A DNA stretch of 64,000 bases from Euglena gracilis. Its lineage: Eukaryota; Euglenida; Euglenophyceae; Euglenales. The notes beneath the pieces were generated by a model. That model searched no databases, was not told the origin of the DNA, and saw only the letters and a program-made list of their open reading frames with translations. A program made the translations under genes and the position numbers. Numbering within the stretch: position 1 is the first letter of the stretch; each line of letters begins with the position of its first letter. Where the stretch lies: positions 69,743,649-69,807,648 of the forward strand of contig CP154956.1 of assembly GCA_039621445.1 (NCBI GenBank), written 5' to 3'. Positions 23,401 to 35,400 of this stretch are shown here, piece by piece.

Positions 23401-26400
23401 TAAGAGGTCCTGAAAGGGGCAAACCACCACAGCTGTACATGGATGCTTTGCCAAGAGAGGCTGACCAATCCAGCCCTCTACAACAAAATGATTCAAAAAC
23501 AACCAAGAATTCCTTTGGCAAGACAACCACCCAGAAAAAAAATGAGGGAGTTCAACCTCTCTCCGACGGTGAAACGAGGTGGGAGGGAGGAGAGGGAAGA
23601 GGCCCACCTCCTTCGATATGTAGAAATCGTGGTCACTGTCCAGCTCCCAAAACTTGCAATACAACACATAGAAATGTTCGTACGAGAAGAAGTCTGTCAC
23701 CTGCAGCAGAGCCGGCACACCAGGTGGGCTCCCTGCAACAAAATCAACCTTTTAGATTTTACGCCATAACATGCCTTTCTCTCTCTCGAGAGAGAAACAA
23801 GATCAGTCGGGGGGGGGGATGTGCGCTAAAAAACCCTCCCAAATATGCACTAAATTTGCAGAAAATGTGCGATTTCTCCGGAACCGGGCCATATTTGAAC
23901 ATGCTCGGGTGACCCAACCAGCAAGTCATTTCAAGCCATTTTGGACCATTTTGGGGGCCTTTTCATCCCAAATCCGGCCACAATCAGCAGCTTTTGGACC
24001 ATTTTCGACCATTCTTGAGCCATTTTGGGGGCATTAACACCAGTTTTGACTACTTTTTTTTTTGGCCATTTTCAGCTAATTAGGATGATTTGCGATGGAA
24101 AATGGCCCGGATGACCAAAATGACAAGGGAAAAAATGGCCAGCAGTGGCCTAAAATGACCAAAAATGGCCAACAATGGTCTGAAATGGCACAAAAAAGGT
24201 CCAAGGTGGCTCAAAATGCCCAAAAACGGTCCCAAAAATTGGCAAAAATGCCACAAAATGAAAAGAAATGGCTTAAAATGATCGGAAAAAAAAAGTTCAA
24301 ACCGGTCCCAACTTGCGAAAAATATGCGGGAACAGGTAAAATATGTGGCGGGAGAATCCTGAAAACCATCAGAATTGAATATGCGCAAAATAAATGCGCA
24401 AAATGTGCGCTCCACATGTTCCCCCCCCCGTGTGAATTAGATAAAAAACCTCACTTCAACTTGAGGAAAACAATAATATTCCACTGCCGCCTCCCCAGAC
24501 CTCATTCAAAAGGTTCCGCCAGAAAGACAAGACCACAGCCAGTGGTGTATTCCCCTTTTCTTTCAGCTTCTTCCAAATGCATGGGATATGAATTGCTCAG
24601 TGACTCATTGGGAGAGAGGAAGCGGTTACATGGCTGAAAAGCTACATTGTCCTGCCGTGTTTGCACTTAGGCAGCAAAAAGGCATTAGAAGCCTGGGGAT
24701 TTTGCCCCAACTGAGGTGCCCACCCACACCCACACCTGGGATTTTGCTCACCTCGAGGGAGAAAGCCACCTGATCCTCCCCAAAAGACATCAGATTAGGA
24801 GGAAACAATCACACTTGTGGGAGGTTCGTTGCACGGTTGTTGTACAAATGGGCGGCAAAAGCCCCGAGCAATTTTCAAATCACAACATACGTTGTTGATG
24901 TCATCCTCAGTGTCCAGCAGCAGCATAACCTCCTGGAGCCAGGGTTTTGCTTGAGGTTTTCATGTAATTTTGGCCACAAATGCTCCTCTGATCAAACTGA
25001 CAAATGGCAATCACAAAATAAAAAAAAAAAAAAAAAGGAACATATGCAGCAAGATTTTGGTGGAACATGTGCAGCAAGATCATATGGAGTAGGGGAAGAC
25101 TGGGGGGGGGATGCCCAACCCAAACTCAAGCCATTGTGTGACCGGCAGTATTCCTTGAAAGTCAGCTTGCCATTGCCACCACGGTTGACAATATAGAATA
25201 TACGGACAACAACTGTCTCAGCTGCAACAACAAAAATACATTGGATGACAGCCGCAGTGCAAAAATCATGCAAATATGGAAAACTGGCCACAGACTAATG
25301 GCACAATCCAGGGATCCCACTCATACATCTCTTTAAGGACCCCGGGGGGGTGGGGGGTTGCTGGGCTAGGGCTAGAAATTTGGGCTGGGTAGAAATTTGG
25401 GCTGGCTAGCCCGCCCCCCCCCGGGGGGGGGGGGGGGGGCTGGACCCCGGCTGGACCCGAACCGGGGCGAGCTGGACTGAAATCGGAAAAATGCCCAAAA
25501 ATGACCTGCAAGACACAGTTTTGAAAAAATGATGCATCTGAAACCCCCCAAAAATGCCCCAAACGCCCCCCCCAAACCCCATTTTTGGCCACTTTTGAAC
25601 ACAATTTTCCAAAAAATTTCGGCGCTTTGCGCCGAAAAATTTTGGGCTGGACCCCCAAAAAAGGGGCTGGCTAGCAGGGCTAGCAGCACCCCCCCCCTCC
25701 GGGGGGGGGGGGTGCTGCTGCGGCTGGGCTGGGCCCAAATCGGGGCTGGCTGCAGCCGCCCCCCCCCCGGGGGGGTTCGCAAAACCTTAGAGAGATGTAT
25801 GATCCCACTTTATTTATGGATTGGGGGGGGGGCGGGTAACAAAATGGGTTTTGCGTCCACTCTTGCCCATCCATCCCCCCCACGAAGATGGCCGCAATGT
25901 CAATGTGTTGGCGGTTAACAAGAACAAGGTCAGGGTGGGGGTCAATCCCCCATCCCCGCGCAAGGAAAACATTGACCTAAAAAATTGCGTCCCCGGGAAG
26001 AAGAGGCCTGGTGGGGGGTCGGACCCCTTCCGAGGGGAGGGGGGGTTCCCCACCCAGCGGGACCCCGGGGTTGGAGTGGGGGCAGGGACCCCCCCAAAAT
26101 TCTAAGAGCATTTCCAAAGAATTTTCGGCAAAAACCATACCTAGACTAGACCCCTAACCTAGGCAGCCTTAAACTCCAGAGGGGGGTGGTGAGACCCTCC
26201 CTGGTCTGGAAATCATCATACCCCAGTGTGCACACTATGAAACCTGGGGGTTTGTGGGGGGGGGGGGGGGGTGGCGGCCTGGGTGTGGACCCCGGGTCCA
26301 TTTTGTTAGTGGTTGGGGACTGGGTTGAGGTGAGGAATAAGGTTAGGGTTAGGGTTAAGAGTGCGAATTTGTGCTGAATTTTGGCAGTTAGGTCCAATCA

Positions 26401-29400
26401 TAGGTTTGAAGAAGCATGAAATTAGGCCAAAACTTAGGCCAAATTTAGGTCGAAATCAAATTGGCAGACAAATCCAGACCCTAATCAGCAGGGGGGGGGG
26501 GGGGAGGGGGGGAAAGGCAAAATGGACTCTCGAAAAACGCCACCAAAAAAAAAGAAAAAAAAAACGCAAGTTGCAGGTAAAATCCTTTTGGAGCTCCCCC
26601 GGGATATGAACACTGTATGCTGGAGAAGACTCGGAGGAAAAATTTTTGGTTCCGCCAGAAAAAATTTTCATTTTGCATGCGGTTTCTTTTGTGATTTTTT
26701 CCCCCGTGTTTTTTGGATTTTTGTTGGGAAATTCTGTTGACTATGAAAAAATCCTCGTTTTGGCCCCGTTTTTCCCCCGAGACCAAAATTTTTGTCAATT
26801 GGTTGTCATTTTTGCATTTTTTGGGGGGTCAACAAAAAAACGCGTTTGCCTCCCTCCCCCCTGCCCTAACCCTAATCCTTACCCTAATTGTGATCCAAAC
26901 CATAACCCTAAATTTCCCGCAACTGCATGAAAAAAAATCGATCATAGCGAAGTGGGCCCACACCCTTGTTAAACTATTGGTATCAGGCTTTTGCTTAAGG
27001 ACCCCCGGGGGGGGGGGGTACTGGCTAGCCAATCGCCTAGACACTGGAAAAAGTGGACTAGCGGGCCCCCCGGGGGGGGGGGGGGTCCGGGGGTCCCCCG
27101 GACTGGACGAAAAAATTTTCCTCCGGCGCACAGCGCCGGAGGAAAAATGAGGGTTTTAACTGGTTTTTGGCTGATTTTGTTCCAAAAATTCCCAAAAATG
27201 GCCAAAAACGGGCATTTTTGGCCATTTTTGGGGGTCCCCAAAAAAATTTTCGGCGCTTCGCGCCGGTCACTGGAAAAAAAATTTCCACTAGCTAGCCCTG
27301 CTAGCAGACCCCCCGGGGGGGGGGGGGGGCTGCTAGAAAACCCACTAGCCAAATTTGGACTAGCTGCAGTCCAGCCCCCCCCCCCGGGGGGGGTACTGCA
27401 ATCCCTTAAGCAAAAGCCTGATTGGTATCCGGGATCCTCCCCTGGGGGGGTCCCAACAATTTAAGGCTGCCATTTAAAGTGTGGCTGACCCCACATTATA
27501 ACCCACATCACACTTCTGCTTTAGAGTTCGCATTGCCCCTTGGGGGGGGGTGTACTGCAGCTCATCCAAAGTTGGCTGGTGGAAATCCTAGTGGACAGCC
27601 TGGGGGCGGGGGGGGGGGGATCTGCTAGCAGGACCAGCTGGTGGAAATATTTTCCCAGTGACTCGTGCGAAGCGAATTCTTATTTTTTGAGCCCCAAAAC
27701 CTGCCAAAAAGCCCATTGAACAAAGCCAAAAAAAACACATCAAAAATCTCATTTCCACCTCATCGCACAGTTCTGGTTTCCCAATCTGGGGTCTGGGGTT
27801 TAGGGCCAATAAAATGGCTAGTGCCCCCCCCCCCCCGTATACGGGGAGAGGGCATTCCGTATGGCAAAAATGTTCATTTTGTCATTTGCGGAGCTCCCTG
27901 GAAATCGGGGTTATTTTCAGAATCTGGGTCAGGGTCAGGGTCACAAGTGGGGTTTGGTTTTGAAGTGCCTGAAGCCTATTTCCGGCCATTTCAGCCTAAA
28001 CTTAGCCCTTTTTTCATCAAAAAAGCGGATTGCAAACCGCAACCTAACCCTGACCCAGGGCTGTCAGGGAGGCTGCCCATGGCAGGCACACCGCCACCCA
28101 ACCTGGAGCCCAACTGGGGCCGACCTAGCCGAATCACCCTTGAAACGGAGCCCCGGCGGCATTCTGGCGCCGGGGGCACCCTCTGCTGACCCGGAGTGGA
28201 GGGTGCGACCTTCACAATTGTGCTGTTCGGAAATCATGCGTTATGATGCAATCGAAGACGGCAAATACGAGGACTTGAAGCCAGGATTCATGTCAATGGA
28301 TCGACTGGGGGGGGGGGGCACTACGTTAGTGGACAGAAACTTGGAAACTTGTTGGTGACCTTTTCGGAGGGGGTTTCAGATTTTGATTCCCAGCCAACAG
28401 ACAGCTTCCATACAAAAGAGTAGGAATAAAAGGCAGGTATACCATATTTCTCCTGAAATTCAGGTGTCTGCTTCAAGAATTCCAATCCGGGATGAACCAG
28501 CAGGAGATCTGCATGAAGAAAGAGACGGGGGGAAATTGGTTGACGCAAACACCCCATCACCCACCACCTGGATTCAAAGATTCCCTCTCATTTTGGGCTT
28601 GGGATGATTGGTCCTCGTCGTATAATTCGTTCCTGCAATTTCCTTGGTGATAAAGTGGCTTCACCAAATTGGTCTTTCAGAGGGAAAACATAGAATTCAG
28701 ACCTCGTGCTGCAAGGTAAACACAACAAGCACCGCGGTGAACAAAATTGAGTTTTCGGGGACAACACTCTATCATTTTGGATGAAATAGGAACAGAAAAT
28801 TGCACTTTCTTGATTCTCATAAATTGAACCTATTTCAGATGTCTCGGTGTGTCTTGCTTTAACGGGGGGGGGGGGACGAATGGTTAGCATAAAAATTCTT
28901 ATCTTGTGGCACTCCCAAATATTCACGTCATGTCCAAGTAGCGATGAAAAGGTTCTGGTAAAAAAAAATACCATTTCAGATGAGGGCAGGAGCAACCTTG
29001 GACGAAAGGCTCAAAATCTCTTTTCACCAAATAATCCCGGGAGGGATCATTCTTCAAGAAATTGAAAAGGCGTCGTTCCTTGGGGAGGTTGGCCATCTCC
29101 TTGTCCCACCACCTGCAAAAAAAAATATTCACTCTTCTCACCTTCAAAAAAACCCAGTTGCAAAGAACACATCTGGGACGATGGATTCACCGAATCACCC
29201 TGGGGGGGGGGCATCTCCCGAGCCCAAACCCACTCACCCATTTTTTTTGACAGCCAATATGAAACAGGGTGCCAGGGCGTCCCCTCCAACTTCAGACATC
29301 CCTTGGCAATGACTCAAACTGTATCAAACCCATCAATCATATTCTCAAAAACCACGGAAGAGGACTGGGCATACTCCTTGAGAGCCTTCTGCGTCACTTC

Positions 29401-32400
29401 TCCGCTGGATTTGGCCACCCGGTGGAACACCTGGGTAGCCCACCATCCAGGAAATCCCAGCACCTGTGTACGACGGGTGTAGAAAAGAACTCAATGTGTT
29501 ATTCCTTGTTTTCCCTTCATTTTTCTTCTAGAAAAACGGTATTCATTGCTTTCCCCACTATTTTCGGCAGGACCATGCAAAACCTCCAGTGCAGGAACCC
29601 CCCTGACCGCATTTCTCCTCGGGGGTTTTCGAAGAAAACAGAACGTGCGGGGACCATCTCCTCAATTCTGGTCGGCACTGGGGGCCCAGCAAGCATTGAC
29701 AAAAAAAGGCGCTTCCAGCCTCTTCCAGCGCCTTCGATGTCGAAATGCCCAGGCATTTTTGGCAATGTGCCATCTGGGAGTCTGATCTGGTGCTTGGATT
29801 GCCTGCTCAGACAGGAACAGCCCCCTCCCACCTGACCCCCCCAAATATAAAGCCACCCCCAGGGTTCGATATAAGGACAGGTGGGGGGGGGTGGTCCGGA
29901 CCCCCCCCCCCCTGCGGGCCAGGAGGGGGGGGTGGGGGGGACACCCCCCCCACCTAAACCATGTACGCCCTCCTTATATCAAACCCTGGCCACCCCGGCG
30001 TTATATTTGGACGGGATTTCAAGACCCTCAGGGGGGGCTTTTGTATTTGGGGGGGGATCATACTTTTTCGGGTGGCCTCTATGACCTTCAGCAGCCTTCA
30101 ATTGTGGCCAGATACCAATCAGGGGTTTTTTTTAAGACTGGGGGGGGGAGAGGGTCGGCACCCACCCACCCACCCCAAGGGGTGGGGCCCCCCCGGGGGA
30201 GGGGGGGTCCCGGGGGACCCACCCACTTTTGCCCGAAAATGCTAAAAATAGCACCCTTTTCAAAATTTTCCGCGCCGAAAAGATATACCCACAGCCCCTA
30301 CCCCCACCCCCCCGGGGGGGGGGAGGGGGGTCCAAGGGACCCAAAATCCAGTCGCTCGTGACTGAAAAAAAAAATTCCGGGAACCGGGCCGGGATCATGG
30401 TGATAATCCGTCCGTTCTCCAGGTGGCCCCGACCCGGGGGGGGGGGCGGGGGGAGGGGGGGGGTCGAGGGGGGGGGGGGGTTTCGCCAGGGGTAAGCTTC
30501 GGTCTTACCCTAAAGGGATAAGAGCTCAGCGACCCACCCTCCCCCCCCCGGGGGAGGGGGTCCAAGACTAAAAAAAACTCCTGATGCCAATTTTGTGCCA
30601 AATTTTTGTTGTGTACCTCCTGTTCTTCGCAGAAATGTGCAATTCTTATCCAAAATGGAGCATTTCTGGTTAAAAAAAATATGTTTCATTCACCCAAAAA
30701 AAATTCAACTTTTTCAAAAAAAATCACGTTTTTCCTGAATGACACCAGCGTCTGGCTCCACGTCAGAGGGGGGCTTTATATTTGCCGACCTGAGGGATCA
30801 TACAGGATTAAAGAATGACAATCATTAAAGAGTAACACTAATGACTCAGAACATGCATTGACCAACGCTAGGGCATAGAAAAAAGCAAAAAAAGATCTGG
30901 GGATGTCATTGTTTTCCACAGCTGCAAAACTAACGTGCGAGAACCAAACGATCAGCAGAAGGGAGACACACCTGAGAAACAAACTCCACCCACTCCCCAT
31001 TTTGCCTTCGTCAAGCGATTGTTCCCCGGACATCAACAAAAAATTGTAACTCGTCACTTGAGCAAATCTTCCTTTCATCCCAAAATAATCTAATACCACT
31101 CCTCGTGTATGAAAACCATGAAGGGGGGGGTGGCCTTCACACCGCCCTGAAAGTGGGATGAGGAAACAATCGTCTGGTCCTGGCTGTTGGAGTTTGAACG
31201 TCCGCAGAGTTGGCTTTGCACCTTTGCTTGACTTCCCTTTTGGGTTTGCTTTGAATGCGTTCAGGATGTTCTTCTGATGGAGAAGAACAATGGAAGTGGT
31301 GAAAACTCAGCAAAAAAATATACAGAATCAAATATGACAAAGTATGCCAAAACACTGCAACAACAGAAGATAGAGACACAAAAAAAGAACACACACGTGA
31401 CCTTCAATATGTGATTCTGGCCAGAAAAAATAATGGAACATATGAGTTTGGACTGTTATTGAAATCGGGACATCCACAACAAAAAATAATCCCCAAAATA
31501 TGAGGTCCAAAGATGCAAAAATGCATTTTTGGGGGGGAAAATGTGCAAAAATGTGCAAAATCTGAGGGAAAAGGTGCAAAATTCACGAAAATGCAAAAAT
31601 TACCCAAAACATGCAAAAATGACACCAAATTCCCAAACATAATATACCTCCCCCCTTGTCTAAGCACCGGAAAAGATGGGTGAGCACCGGGGGGGGGGGG
31701 GGGGCTAATTTGCCAAAAATATGGCAAGGACCAGCGGCTGTGCTTCTTAGGCGGTCGGATTCGCACTTAAGGTTTTTTTTGACATGGGCGCATTTGCGCA
31801 AATGCGCAAATTTTACGAATTTCTGGGACCCTATACCCTGACACAGGAAAACAGCTTATGAACTGTTACACCCCATTGTTGAGGGGATGTAACTCCCGGT
31901 AGTTTGGTACGCAAGTTGCTTACCGAGTGACGTGAAGAGGGCGGAGGGTGAGACTGGTGCTCTTGTATGTCAAACAGGAGGGAAACACACACCGGCTGTT
32001 ACGACAAATGGTGCTGGTGCTGACGTGGTGCCTGAACTGGCTTGAATACTGCAGCCGCCCGTAAGGAAACACAGAGCCTTCTTACATCACACGCTACAGA
32101 CTACGTCAACCAGCCATCACACAACTGACGTCTGTTTGTGGGTGCATTTGCGCAAATAAACAAATTTATGTTTATGGGCGCATTTGCGCAAATAAACACA
32201 AAACATTGAAAGTAAAAAATGCATGTTGGTGGGCGTCAATGCGCGCACAAACAAATTGTGTTGGTGCGCGCAAATGCGCAAACCAACATCTTGGGGAAAC
32301 TGGTGAGCGGATGGCTTGTGCAATGGGAGGCAACGAACAACATGTCTGCGTTAAAGCATACCGATGATAACCATGACTCTACGAGGTTTTTGAACGTGAT

Positions 32401-35400
32401 AAGCGTGTCGGTGCGCGCATTTGCGCAAATAAACATACTTATATTTGTTTGCGCATTTGCGCAAATGCGCGCACCAACATTTAATCAATCGCTTCAAAAT
32501 AATGTGTTTGTAGGAGCCTTAGCGCACACAAACAAAAATGTGTTGGTGCGCGCAAATGCGCCGCGCACCAACACACACCAGTTGTGCGATACGATCTCCT
32601 CGTCCGTGACAGCTGGCGAACGCTGTTCCACACGCCAACCATTGGTTTGCACCACAATTACGTGGCGATGAAATTTGTAGTGAGAGGTAATGTGTTCACT
32701 TGAACACGGCATCCGACTGGCCAAAATTTGCCTGCCTTACGTGTGCACATTTGTACTGCTGTTCCCCAGCCCACATGGCCTGTTGTTTTGGCCTCATCCG
32801 TTTGGCAGATAAGCGTAATGAATTGATGACGCGAAAGAACCTGTGATTGTTGGACGCTTTTTCTGCAGCAGTGCTACGTTACAAGAAGACAAAATTTGGT
32901 ACCTGAAATACCTGCGATGTGTCGGGCCGGAATCCGTTAACTTGTTTTCTCCACCACTTTTCCCTTGAAAAACGTAAAACACACCAGTTTTTGTGCATAA
33001 TTTGTGGGGAGTGAGTCCCACCGCTTCCATGCCACCAATCCAGTGGTGAAAGTTCAACACTTCCTTGCACCCCAAAAAACGGGTGTTTGAGGGCTGCCTT
33101 TCTCCGGCTGTTGGTTGCTATGAACTGGCACCAGGTCATCCCCACAGTCGCACGCCGCAGTTGCGGGGAATAACGTGGCCGCTTCGGTGGGTGCTGTTAT
33201 ACCGGGGAGGTGGATGCCAGCCTGGTGGGTGCTGAAGCATCAGCAGCTGATGGGGCTGCAGCAGTGGAGCCCAGGCCGCAGGCCAGTGGCAGGGCCCTTG
33301 GGATGCTAAAATCGGTGCCGGTGGACGTGTACCGTTATCGGGTAGCTGTGCACCCACCTTCAGGAGATCCTCTGTCTCCATCATTTGTGGGTCCTGTCAA
33401 TGGACCAGAAATGGCACCTTAATACCATGTGCCGGAGGAGACGGTGTGGTCATTTGGGTTGAACTCAGGGCCAAATGAAGCCGCTTTTTACTCCTCCTTT
33501 GGTGGTTTATCTGCGCATTTGCGCGTATCACGTTGTTTGTGGGTGCAAATGCGCAAATGAACCAGATCTAGATTGCGCAAATTTTTTCATGTTGTTCATT
33601 TGCGCATTTGCGCCCACAAACAACGTGATGCGCGCAAATGCGCAAATGAACCACATCTGCTGCTGGTGTTTGAAGGTTGTGTTTCGGGCACACCCTTCTT
33701 CTTTATGTTTTATGTGCGCATTTGCGCCCACCAACACAAATTATGTTTGTTTGCGCAAATGCGCAAATAAACATAATTCTGTTTGTGCGTGCATTTGCGC
33801 CCATAAGCTTCCACCGCTGTCCACAAACGCTGTGGCAAACCCACCAAAAAATGTTTCTGGACAGCTGGCTGGACCACGCCGTCACGGCCCCTTTGTCACA
33901 CCGTTTATTCACGGCGTCAGTTCCTGGGTGCTAAAGCTCAACCCTTCAAGGACAAAATTGAGTTTACTTGCGCAAATGCGCAATTATGTTTGTGCGCGTA
34001 TTTGAGCAAATAAACACAACTTTGTCCTTCAAGGATCGGGCTTCTTCCGCTGGGTTCTTTGCCACAAAACTGGTTGTGCAGATCCCGGGTATAAATGGGG
34101 TGGGAGACACCCGTCCCTGTCATTCCCTGCGGACCCTATTTCTTCCCCTCTGTGCATCATTTGCCAAACACCCCGCACTGTCCTTCCTTCCCCTGCACCT
34201 AAAATATCTTCCGGCTTGGTCACAGCACACCCACACCCCCCGGCACCTCCTCCCCGCGCTTTACCAAACAACCCAAACACCACAAACAAACACCACAGCA
34301 AGGCCGGCAGCTCGGGGTCACCCGGGGAAGCAGCCGAAAAGAGAGCAACAAGGGCAGTAAAGGTCCCGTTCCTGTGTCACGTTTTTGTGTTTTTTTTCAC
34401 TTCCGGGGGGGGGGGAAGGTCCCAGGGGTTTCGAGGTGCGGAGCCCATTTCAGGACTCCCCCCAAAACACCATTTTTTGGCCAATGTCCTGGGGGTCTCA
34501 CAGCCAAAAACAGAATTTTGCTCATTTTTTACACTCTCTTGTCACGATGTTTTCAAACCCCCCTGGAGCCATACAGCCGAAGTGAAAAATTTTGTGGATT
34601 TGCGCAAATGCGCAAATCAACATAAAAAAGCTTAAGTGCGAATCCGGCCGCCTAAGTGCTTGGACAAGGGGGAAATTATTGACTGCAAAAAAAAAACCGG
34701 CGCTTGGCACTGAAGAAGAAGATATTTTCCCTTGTTCTTATGGTCCACTGTTGCACTTACAAGCACTTGGATGCAAAAAAAAAATCAACATTATCTCACT
34801 GAAACAGGCTCCAGAAATTTCGAGATTTTAGAAATTTCCGAGAAATTTCTCTTAAAAAAAAACACAAAATAATCAGTTTTTTTCAAAAAAAATTTCAAAA
34901 ATGCAAAACAAATGGCAAAAATGGCCAAAAATGCGAAAAACTGGGCAAATCACGAAACATTGTGCCAAAAGGCAAAAAAAAAGTGCACAAGGAAAACTGC
35001 AAACATGAGAATAATGCGAAACGCATTCCCCCCTGGTTTGTTCATCATTTTTCAAAAAAAAATATTATGTGATAACACATTGCTATTTGATCTCCAAACA
35101 GCGCCGCGAGATGAGGGCAGGAGATTTGCATCAAAGATGGGAAAATAAGACCTCAATTTTGTGTCCTTGGGCATCAAAGGTATAGGCAGTGCAACCCTCC
35201 CCCCTAAATTTATAAAAAAGCCTTGATTCGAATGAAAAAAAATACACCCCCCACCGTGGAAGCGGCGACAGGTGAGGTGGCTGACCAACCAAAGGACGAC
35301 CACCTCCAGGGAAAGCAAAACGAGTGCATCCGGGGATGGTTTGTTTGGTGGCCACAAACCAGACAAAAACTGATTCTTGGCATTTTTTCTTTGTTTCCCC

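Noticed and set aside
24000-24030. Dinoflagellate spliced-leader relic (TTGAGCCATTTTGG)
   Set aside because: Only part of the leader core matches and it sits in a GGCCATTTT array that produces such words by chance.
25372-25782. Long open frames in G/C-run foldbacks (for example 25372-25782, 50248-50631, 53796-54314)
   Set aside because: They code for Pro/Gly runs produced by homopolymers inside MITEs or arrays; no domain and no splice context.
30880-30950. Minus-strand frame with [13 protein letters not shown], similar to the IPxFYF motif of PP2A B''
   Set aside because: It lies between the FPGWW exon (29463) and more N-terminal exons (39.1 kb), where IPxFYF should come before the 39.1-kb exon. 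Order and donor do not fit.
31141-31300. Upstream exon with [14 protein letters not shown]
   Set aside because: Hydrophilic open frame with splice-like ends, but it falls out of order relative to the recognised N-terminal exons at 39-42.6 kb.
32879-33145. ALKHPFF, like the C-lobe end of a protein kinase
   Set aside because: Only seven residues match; neighbouring sequence has no other kinase subdomain and lies inside a TIR element.
35098-35190. Exon-like minus-strand islands ([11 protein letters not shown] near 35.15 kb, and the 35.28-35.33 kb stretch)
   Set aside because: Splice-like borders exist, but no family match and no phase support with the PP2A B'' exons.
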